Shown here: one piece after another, positions 9,601 through 12,027 of the stretch | How positions within the stretch are numbered: the first letter of the stretch is position 1 | Layout of the letters: each line of letters starts with the position of its first letter | NCBI GenBank assembly: GCA_026770615.1 | Contig: MU631423.1 | Location: forward strand, 144,466-156,492 | Length of the DNA stretch: 12,027 nucleotides | Direction: 5' to 3' | Source of the DNA: Pavlovales sp. CCMP2436 | Taxonomy: Eukaryota; Haptophyta; Pavlovophyceae; Pavlovales | Program-made: the position numbers and the translations under genes | Notes under the pieces: model-generated | What the model saw: the letters and a program-made list of their open reading frames with translations, nothing else | Database searches by the model: none | What the model was told of the DNA's origin: nothing

Positions 9601-11915
9601 GGCAGCGGCTATGGTGCAAACAGCGAGGCGGCCGACGGTGGCGGTGGCGAGGGGGGCACTGCGGCGCAGCCCACCGTGGCGGGAGGCGTGCCGGCCTCAC
9701 CGGCGGCTGTGGCGGCGGGCGCGGCCGCGGCCGCGGCGGCTGCGGCAAGGGCGGCAGCCGCTGCTGCTGCCGACGCGGCACTTTCGGCGGACGAGGCGGC
9801 AGAGCGGCGCGCTGCCAGGCGGTTGCTGCGCGCACTCTCGCTCTCCACCTCCGAGTACCGCGCGGTGAGGCGCGCCCTCCGTGCGACACCCTGTGCCGCC
9901 CCACGTCACACCTTGTATCAGCTGGCTTACATAACACACCTCACCACTGTATCAGCTGCATTGTATAGCACACCACCTGAATGTGCTCTACAAGGCAATG
10001 TGCTCTGCCCGGCGATGTACGCCATGCCTGCGACACGCGCGTGAATTACATGCAAACAATGTTGATGGCCGCAGGGACTCGCCTCACCCCTTACATGCAA
10101 ACAATAATGATACATAATACATAATACATAATACATAATACATAATGCATAATGCATAATACATAGTGCATAATGCATAATACATAGTGCATAATGCATA
10201 ATACATAATACATCAAGCATAATGCATGATGCGTAATACATAATGCATAATGAATAATACATAATACATAATACATAATACATAATACATAATTCATAAT
10301 TCATAATACATAATTCATAATACATAATGCATAATACATAATACATAATGCATAAAGCATAATGCATAATACATAATAGTAATAAATAATAATAAGAATG
10401 ATAATAATAATAATGCTTCAGGCCTGCGACGCGCACGCCCTTGCCGGCCACGTGCACGCGCTGCGCACGACGCTCGGCGAGGACGAGCTCGGCGCCGACG
10501 CCGACGCACCCGACGGGGGTGGTGCGCGCGGCCAGCTCCCATGGGGTGCACCGCTGCCGCTGCCCTACCCGCCCCGGCTAGGCGCACTTCGCGCGCTGCG
10601 CGCGTTGCGGGCCATGGCGGACGCGCGCGCCGACGCGTGGGGGCGCTTCGCGCAAGCCCGCGCCGAGTGCGCTGGCGCCGCGCGCACGCCCGCCGCGCTG
10701 CTCGCGCGCGCGTGCGCGCTGCTGCCACCCGACTTGGCGACGGTCGCCGCGCAACTGCTGGCGGCGACGGCGAAGACCGCGGCGGGCGGTGGCGCGACCG
10801 CGCGTGGAGCGTTTGCGGCGGCGCTGCCAGCGCGCGAGGTGGGGGCCAATTATAACAGTTTATTTATAATAATTTTTTTGTTATAATTGCGAGGTGGGGG
10901 CTGCTATCCATATATCTAGATCTATCTATATCTATATCTATCTATATCTATCTATATCTGTCTATATCTGTCGATATCTATCTATATCCATTTATCTATA
11001 TCTATCTATCTATCTATCTCTATTTCTATCTCTATCTATCTGTCTATCTAAATGTACTTGTGAGGTGGGTGCTGATTCGTACGCCTACCGCACTGGCTGT
11101 CTGCTGTTTGCAACGCCTGCTGCCCACTGTCCGCTGCTGACTGACTGTCCGCCGCTGACTGTCCGCTGCCCACTGTCCGCAGGTGCGCATGCTGCTGCAC
11201 CTCGTTGCGGTGGGCTCTTCTGCCGCGCCGGTCCGCGCCGCTGCCAGCGGCGCGCTGCTCGCCGTCTGGGGCGCCGCGCAGGGCGATGGCAGCCGGCGGT
11301 GCGTTCTCTTCGGGCTGCTCGCCGCCGAGGCAGGTGCGCTGCCCTCGCGCGGCGGCGCGGCGGCCGAGGTCCTGTCCGGCCTGTACGAGCCCGTGCTGGC
11401 CGAGCTGCTCGCCAAGCTCGCCTCGGCAGGTAGCGGCGGGGCCGCAGGCGGCGGTGGGGCCGGGGGCTGGGAAGGCGCGGCTGCTGCTGCGAGTCGACTC
11501 GCGCTCGAGCTCGCTGCGAGCGCGCTCGGGCGGGCGGCGGCGGCTGCTGCGCACCCCGGTACTTGCTCTCTATAAATTACTGATAGGGATTCAAGCTGGC
11601 GTCTGACTGTCTCTATATATATACTGCCCACTCCTCCTCCTCTCTTGAAGTACCTTGTTCCTCACTGCCAATCATGACACGTATACGGCGGCCGCTGCGC
11701 ATCCCGGTACTTTAAATGCGCAATCTTTAAATAGTAATAGTAATAGTAGTAGTAACATTGCTACCTGCCTTCCCATGACCATTTTTACTATAACTATTAC
11801 TATTATTATAATGTGTACGATTTACCACTATTAAATGGGCTATTTTGTATATCTTGTACTGTACTGAGCGACCCCTCCCCCCCCCCTCAGGCCGCCTTGA
11901 AGAGGACGCCCACTC
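362..11915 (+). CDS. UBR4: UBR4/BIG-type giant UBR-box protein, internal multi-exon fragment
   Basis: This is one gene spread over at least twelve exons and open at both ends. UBR4 (BIG in plants, poe in flies) is a roughly 5,000-residue UBR-box protein that acts in N-degron and protein-quality-control ubiquitination. The window carries about 2,946 residues of the middle. In order I see alanine-rich helical sequence, an acidic patch, the UBR box (3657-3830), low-complexity Ala/Pro sequence, a propeller-like beta-rich segment (about 4860-6647), a beta-sandwich-like segment (about 7176-7470), an acidic run with a UIM (8593-8637), and more helical repeats. This order is collinear with my recollection of animal UBR4; I have not aligned it. 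Exon phases are compatible at every junction: 1,0,0,0,0,0,1,0,0,0,1. The start codon and the C-terminal catalytic region (hemi-RING) are not here. Gene identity is strong; individual splice sites vary in certainty. Confidence 0.9.
408..485 (+). repeat. In-frame 39-bp tandem duplication in exon 1
   Basis: Copies at 408-446 and 447-485 encode SLDQSEKALLKAA and ALDESEKALLKAA. A weaker third relative lies just upstream (MRALLLSRKS), with its GCCCTGCTC 42 nt before that of the first copy. The 39-nt length keeps the frame and adds one 13-residue helical unit per copy. Confidence 0.9.
697..930 (+). other. Intron 1 (234 nt)
   Basis: The donor is GTAACT and the acceptor GGCGCAG, preceded by a T-rich tract (902-917). 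The intron contains a tandem 12-mer AACTGCTATTCC (699-710, 711-722). It also holds a copy of the acceptor junction, GGCGCAGAAGTTTC at 861-874, resembling GGCGCAGGTTTC at 924-935. It is unusually GC- and C-rich, and reading on from exon 1 stays open to 899. Confidence 0.65.
931..1100 (+). CDS. UBR4: UBR4-like exon 2 of window
   Basis: The exon follows a T-rich tract and the acceptor GGCGCAG at 924-930, and ends with CAG at 1098-1100 before the donor GTATAA. It is 170 nt long: two bases complete the split Gly codon and the rest reads FGVATAQML onward to ALSAHAQ in phase 0. The product is an Ala/Gly/Ser-rich segment ending in a tandem heptapeptide, GTLLALS twice (1047-1067 and 1068-1088). There is no recognised domain. 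Its coding status is supported by an open frame, matching phases on both sides and the GC contrast with the downstream AT-rich intron. Confidence 0.65.
1047..1088 (+). repeat. In-frame 21-bp tandem duplication, GTLLALS x2
   Basis: Positions 1047-1067 and 1068-1088 encode the same heptapeptide with two base differences. It lies at the 3' end of exon 2. Confidence 0.9.
1079..1196 (+). repeat. Exon-end duplication across intron 2
   Basis: Positions 1079-1100 (the last 22 nt of exon 2) and 1175-1196 match at 20 of 22 bases, both ending in CACGCACAG. The period is 96 bp. Confidence 0.85.
1101..1361 (+). other. Intron 2 (261 nt)
   Basis: The donor is GTATAA and the acceptor ACTTCAG. The intron is AT-rich, with an A run near 1239 and CATAATA-type repeats at 1258-1280, the same motif that fills intron 9. 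A near-copy of the 22-nt end of exon 2 (1079-1100) sits at 1175-1196. Confidence 0.75.
1362..2030 (+). CDS. UBR4: UBR4-like exon 3 of window (helical repeat region)
   Basis: The exon starts right after the acceptor ACTTCAG (1355-1361), at the sharp switch from AT-rich to GC-rich sequence, and ends with GAG before the donor GTATGC. It is exactly 223 codons, phase 0 at both ends. The product is rich in amphipathic helices (for example RDALERAACD and RVAHALLRTA), as expected for the armadillo/HEAT-like solenoid that fills most of UBR4. The Met at 1305 that opens the same frame lies inside the AT-rich intron and is not a start. The first 40 residues are less convincing than the rest, so a slightly later acceptor is possible. 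Confidence 0.7.
2031..2324 (+). other. Intron 3 (294 nt), stop-free and 3n
   Basis: The donor is GTATGC, with the preferred acceptor CAG at 2322-2324 or an alternative at 2297. It consists mainly of degenerate telomere-like CCCTAG/CCCTAA/CCTGGC hexamers (2040-2200) and then a C-rich tail. The length is a multiple of three and no in-frame stop occurs, so retention would insert an ALALAL- and PSPSP-rich peptide. It is called an intron because the sequence is simple repeat, base composition shifts, and the donor and acceptor are good. Confidence 0.7.
2040..2200 (+). repeat. Degenerate telomere-like CCCTAR repeat
   Basis: This is a run of CCCTAG, CTCTAG, CCCTAA and CCTGGC hexamers. The C-strand resembles that of TTAGGG telomeres but is degenerate. 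A shorter relative occurs in intron 7 (about 6786-6846). Confidence 0.85.
2325..5576 (+). CDS. UBR4: UBR4-like exon 4 of window: giant exon with UBR box
   Basis: This exon of 1,084 codons is by far the longest. The first ~330 residues are helical solenoid. Around 3410-3480 comes an acidic patch (GEEETPLSDDDD), then a Gly/Ala/Arg-rich linker and the UBR box at 3657-3830. An acidic stretch (PEDEEADE) follows, then a disordered Pro/Ala/Gly region and a helix (SLRATMRATLSDA, about 4480). After a poly-Ala stretch, beta-rich sequence from about 4860 (LGLLALAEGSHVLLLD) matches the start of the propeller-like region downstream of the box in animal UBR4. Near the 3' end is a run of ten Gly encoded by a G-rich tract. 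The donor is GTTTTT at 5577, phase 0. The preferred start follows CAG at 2322-2324; CAAG at 2294-2297 would add nine residues in frame, at the place where base composition changes. Confidence 0.85.
3657..3830 (+). other. UBR4: UBR box zinc finger (zf-UBR)
   Basis: The segment reads from the Cys at 3657 to the CDCG at 3813-3824. Visible zinc ligands are Cys 3657, CYTC (3708 and 3717), CSAC (3744 and 3753), RCHKGH (Cys 3765, His 3768 and His 3777) and CDC (3813 and 3819). The QHWYYC stretch before the second ligand, and the spacing throughout, are those of UBR4-type boxes. The UBR box is the N-degron-binding fold of the UBR family; in UBR4 it sits in the middle of the chain, as here. No ligand appears to be missing. 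It is the strongest single piece of evidence for the gene. Confidence 0.95.
5498..5527 (+). other. G-rich tract, possible G-quadruplex, encodes poly-Gly
   Basis: There are at least four runs of G within 30 nt, on the sense strand inside exon 4, about 50 nt before its donor. It encodes ten consecutive Gly. Two more G-rich tracts lie at 5876-5900 and 5914-5928 in the next exon. Confidence 0.55.
5577..5720 (+). other. Intron 4 (144 nt), T-rich
   Basis: The donor is GTTTTT, weak by consensus, and the acceptor TTATCAG. The 5' half is poly-T broken by TTGTTGCTA repeats; the rest is AT-rich. Confidence 0.8.
5721..5969 (+). CDS. UBR4: UBR4-like exon 5 of window (propeller-like segment)
   Basis: The exon starts after the T-rich acceptor TTATCAG (5714-5720) and ends at TCG before the donor GTGATT. 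It is 83 codons, phase 0 on both sides. It begins APFSACELECDP and ends with a beta-strand-like RVVVTSLHFCARSS. The middle is G-rich at the DNA level (5876-5928). It continues the beta-rich segment that ends exon 4 with FALLCVTAGGALLS and runs on into the microexon. Reading into the next intron hits TAA within four codons, so the exon must be spliced here or earlier. Confidence 0.75.
5970..6011 (+). other. Intron 5 (42 nt, ultrashort)
   Basis: The donor is GTGATT and the acceptor CTTGCAG. A branch-point-like GGCTAAC is followed by TTTTTTTAAC. It has an in-frame TAA at its fourth codon. All the elements of a normal intron are packed into 42 nt. Confidence 0.75.
6012..6044 (+). CDS. UBR4: UBR4-like microexon, 33 nt
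   Basis: The 33-nt exon encodes PLVGGVGVYCL. It lies between a 42-nt intron ending in CTTGCAG and a donor GTATAC, phase 0 on both sides. Joined to its neighbours it gives GGVGVYCLLFLATSDG, which matches the Gly-Gly-x-Val-Ser-Val-Tyr strand followed by a hydrophobic strand that I recall from the same place in animal UBR4. That continuity is the reason to accept so small an exon. Confidence 0.75.
6045..6175 (+). other. Intron 6 (131 nt), AT-rich
   Basis: The donor is GTATAC and the acceptor ACTAACAG, with the ACTAAC acting possibly as a very close branch point. A GTTCCCTA repeat (two copies about 30 nt apart) and CCTATA repeats are visible. Confidence 0.8.
6176..6647 (+). CDS. UBR4: UBR4-like exon 7 of window (end of propeller-like segment)
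   Basis: The exon starts after ACTAACAG (6168-6175) and ends in phase 1 at the donor GTGAGC. It encodes LFLATSDGRALACRL, a less conserved linker, HVPAGLWLCLGG, and a string of beta-strand-like pieces (PLTVLCAARRGSVALVVRAS, RQLVWVLSEEKVLAVFELLP). These correspond to the last part of the WD40/propeller-like region in the family. The single leftover G pairs with CC at 6877-6878 to make Ala, which restores the frame of the next exon. Confidence 0.85.
6648..6876 (+). other. Intron 7 (229 nt), pyrimidine tract plus telomere-like tail
   Basis: The donor is GTGAGC and the acceptor TTCTTCGCAG. It starts with an A run, then about 110 nt of T/C-rich sequence (6667-6780). Degenerate CCTAGCCTCAGCCCTGGCCC-type repeats follow (6786-6846), related to those of intron 3. 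Confidence 0.85.
6877..7739 (+). CDS. UBR4: UBR4-like exon 8 of window (beta-sandwich-like domain)
   Basis: The acceptor is TTCTTCGCAG (6867-6876) and the donor GTACGT, phase 0 at the 3' end. After a linker, the protein shows VTAFEKAVCISDLPEVSFSG, then at about 7176-7470 a beta-rich block. That block begins VVVTNANASLALCGVRVLVG and continues with a Phe-Gly-Gly turn, a Trp-Tyr strand, LVLDFG, and VDAIEVFARP. Both parts align closely by eye with the conserved segment of animal UBR4 downstream of the propeller (the stretch containing ISNNN and IEIFGR), probably a galactose-binding-like sandwich. The exon ends in Ala-rich helices. Confidence 0.9.
7740..7860 (+). other. Intron 8 (121 nt), C-rich
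   Basis: The donor is GTACGT and the acceptor TACCTGGCAG. Unlike most introns here it is C-rich (C runs at 7817-7840), with no simple AT repeat. Confidence 0.85.
7861..9864 (+). CDS. UBR4: UBR4-like exon 9 of window (helical solenoid with UIM)
   Basis: This is 668 codons, phase 0 at both ends, from the acceptor TACCTGGCAG to the donor GTGAGG. It has no stop although it is extremely GC-rich. The N-terminal third is Ala-rich helix. An acidic run leads into a UIM (8593-8637). Next is a conserved helical pair, VSVGLLHALCAHVLPAVRAL followed by GGARALPLLQLLHALA, matching the leucine-rich helices after the UIM in animal UBR4. Further on are low-complexity Ala/Gly sequence (9700-9790) and RRAARRLLRALSLSTSEYRA, matching the RRQVRKLLL and KEKYR block of the family. 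The frame stays open to 10044 past the donor, but that extension is not family-like. Confidence 0.85.
8593..8637 (+). other. UBR4: Ubiquitin-interacting motif (UIM)
   Basis: The residues EDEQLAMAMRLSLYA fit the UIM consensus: acidic residues, then hydrophobic-x-x-Ala-x-x-x-Ser. The invariant Ala is the GCG at 8614 and the Ser the AGC at 8626. It follows an acidic run (8551-8601). The same place in animal UBR4, as I recall it, carries an acidic stretch followed by ELAIALSLQQ. A UIM would bind ubiquitin on substrates or on the ligase itself. Binding is inferred only from the motif. Confidence 0.75.
9865..10421 (+). other. Intron 9 (557 nt), built of nested repeats
   Basis: The donor is GTGAGG and the acceptor TGCTTCAG. 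The 5' part holds paired short direct repeats: TGTATCAGCTG (9914, 9948), AATGTGCTCT (9980, 9997) and TTACATGCAAACAAT (10046, 10091). The rest is a heptamer array. GCCTGCGAC at 10026-10034 copies the first nine bases of exon 10. Confidence 0.75.
10111..10378 (+). repeat. (CATAATR)n heptamer array
   Basis: About 268 bp consist of CATAATA and CATAATG heptamers with scattered variants. The heptamer has no stop on the reverse strand, so it creates a false antisense ORF with a seven-residue period. Confidence 0.9.
10422..10838 (+). CDS. UBR4: UBR4-like exon 10 of window (helical)
   Basis: The exon starts after TGCTTCAG (10414-10421) at the switch from AT-rich repeat to GC-rich sequence, and ends with GAG before the donor GTGGGG. 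It is 139 codons, phase 0 at both ends. It encodes ACDAHALAGHVHALRTTLGE and then helices including LGALRALRALRAMADARADA followed by a Trp. This corresponds to the family stretch that reads LDSHVRGIKKLLEE and then a helix ending near a conserved Trp. The junction with exon 9 (YRA then ACDAHAL) is a few residues shorter than in animals, so the upstream donor could lie slightly further on. Confidence 0.8.
10834..10901 (+). mobile_element. MITE/introner-like hairpin with 13-bp direct repeats
   Basis: GCGAGGTGGGGGC occurs at 10834-10846 and 10889-10901. Between them CAATTATAACA (10847-10857) and its perfect complement TGTTATAATTG (10879-10889) form 11-bp inverted repeats around a 21-nt AT-rich centre. 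Terminal inverted repeats bounded by a duplicated target site are the layout of a small non-autonomous DNA element. There is no coding capacity. The mobile interpretation is an inference from one copy. Confidence 0.45.
10907..11050 (+). repeat. CTATAT/CTAT microsatellite
   Basis: This is an imperfect run of CTATCTATAT units with CTGT and CCAT variants. It lies between the second and third copies of the GAGGTGGG motif. Confidence 0.9.
11126..11180 (+). repeat. ACTGTCCGC x4 at the acceptor
   Basis: Copies begin at 11126, 11144, 11158 and 11172. Only the last is followed by AG, which forms the acceptor of exon 11. Confidence 0.9.
11183..11558 (+). CDS. UBR4: UBR4-like exon 11 of window (helical)
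   Basis: The exon starts after the acceptor GTCCGCAG (11175-11182) and runs in phase 0 to the donor GTACTT, ending in phase 1 after CAC CCC G. It encodes RMLLHLVAVGSSAAPVRAA, LLAVW, a second helical pair, and YEPVLAELLAKLASAG followed by a Gly/Ala-rich linker and another helix. In animal UBR4 the matching stretch has a helix ending in SSSVRWQAH and then a leucine-rich helix before the next conserved segment. A possible earlier donor (GTAGCG, about 11430) would drop the linker. Confidence 0.75.
11545..11712 (+). repeat. Exon 11 end and donor, duplicated
   Basis: TGCTGCGCACCCCGGTACTT at 11545-11564 recurs at 11693-11712 with 18 of 20 bases identical, both including the G|GTACTT donor. The period is 148 bp. 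Confidence 0.85.
11559..11890 (+). other. Intron 11 (332 nt) with copies of both flanking exons
   Basis: The donor is GTACTT and the acceptor a C run then CTCAG. Inside, TTGAAG plus CACTGCCAATCA (11645-11674) resembles the region of tentative exon 12 (11897-11940). At 11693-11712 is a near-copy of the end of exon 11 with its donor. A TAGTAA/TTACTA inverted repeat (11733-11747 with 11793-11807) follows. Confidence 0.7.
11733..11807 (+). repeat. AT-rich inverted repeat in intron 11
   Basis: AGTAATAGTAATAGT (11733-11747) pairs with ACTATTACTATTATT (11793-11807) at 14 of 15 positions, with a 45-nt loop. It is a simple-sequence hairpin. Confidence 0.7.
11891..11915 (+). CDS. UBR4: Tentative small UBR4-like exon 12
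   Basis: A strong polypyrimidine tract (C run, 11873-11887) ends in CTCAG at 11886-11890. With the phase-1 G from exon 11 the sequence reads GRLEEDAHS and continues YL. A donor-like GTACCT lies at 11916, so the exon may be only 25 nt. The frame stays open to the window end, but the sequence after 11920 is pyrimidine-rich and not protein-like. The acidic residues followed by an aromatic could match the family's EFDGYYLE segment, which is weak evidence. Confidence 0.4.
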
Positions 11916-12027
11916 GTACCTGACACCCCACTGCCAATCACCCCCCTCTCGCCCAATCTCACCACTAGCAATCCCATCGCCTGCTCCATCCCAGCCATCT
12001 CACCGCTACGTATCCCACCTGCCCCAT
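11916..12027 (+). other. Pyrimidine-rich end of window, probably intron
   Basis: C/T-rich sequence (repeated CCATCTCACC- and CCCAATC-like words) with no convincing protein signal. It probably belongs to the next intron, whose acceptor is beyond the window. Confidence 0.45.

Larger units (their letters stand above)
10839..11182 (+). other. Intron 10 (344 nt) with hairpin and microsatellite
   Basis: The donor is GTGGGG and the acceptor GTCCGCAG. In order it holds a 43-bp AT-rich inverted repeat (10847-10889), a second copy of the donor sequence (10889-10901), a CTATAT microsatellite (10907-11050), a third donor-like copy (11062-11074), and four ACTGTCCGC repeats leading to the acceptor. Confidence 0.8.

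Noticed and set aside
9865..10044. Exon 9 continuing to the stop at 10042-10044 as a gene end
   Set aside because: The extension has no family resemblance, contains short direct repeats, and exon 10 resumes the conserved order in phase from the GTGAGG donor.
10111..10378. CRISPR-like array
   Set aside because: The units are 7 bp with no unique spacers, in a eukaryotic intron.
9927..10457. Antisense ORF with a Tyr/Cys/Met/Leu repeat resembling a membrane protein
   Set aside because: It is translation of the (CATAATR)n array; periodicity comes from the seven-base unit.
1..12027. tRNA, rRNA or bacterial operon features
   Set aside because: I saw no such structures, and the spliced single-gene layout is eukaryotic.

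Overview
The window is a eukaryotic nuclear locus. It holds an internal piece of one very large, multi-exon, plus-strand gene for a UBR4/BIG/Purity-of-essence-type protein, the giant UBR-box partner of the N-degron and ubiquitin system. The identification rests on an almost canonical UBR box (3657-3830). It is supported by a series of collinear similarities to animal UBR4, recalled from family knowledge and not computed: a helical segment and a beta-propeller-like segment after the box, a beta-sandwich-like segment, a ubiquitin-interacting motif (UIM) after an acidic run, and helical repeats. The start codon and the C-terminal catalytic region lie outside the window.

The exons are extremely GC-rich, with strong Ala/Arg/Gly bias and G/C third positions. 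Most introns are AT-rich or made of simple repeats. This contrast, the GT-AG introns and telomere-like CCCTAR tracts inside introns suggest a unicellular alga or protist with a GC-rich genome. A haptophyte or pelagophyte-like stramenopile would fit, but the sequence does not settle this.

Layout: 1-361 is repeat-rich non-coding DNA, probably the end of an upstream intron. Exons as I read them are 362-696, 931-1100, 1362-2030, 2325-5576 (UBR box), 5721-5969, 6012-6044 (33-nt microexon), 6176-6647, 6877-7739, 7861-9864 (UIM), 10422-10838, 11183-11558 and a small terminal piece from 11891. Phases agree at every junction. Together the eleven complete exons encode about 2,946 residues. No other gene is supported on either strand; the long antisense ORFs mirror the GC-rich exons or the simple repeats.

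The most unusual feature is intron architecture. At several introns, exon-edge sequence is duplicated inside the intron. The clearest cases are 10839-11182, where a 43-bp AT-rich perfect-arm hairpin is flanked by 13-bp direct repeats that carry the splice donor, and 11559-11890, where pieces of both flanking exons recur in A-B'-A'-B order. One intron (2031-2324) is stop-free, a multiple of three, and built of telomere-like hexamers. These patterns point to recent intron gain or expansion by insertion or tandem duplication. I see no bacterial-type, viral or defence system.
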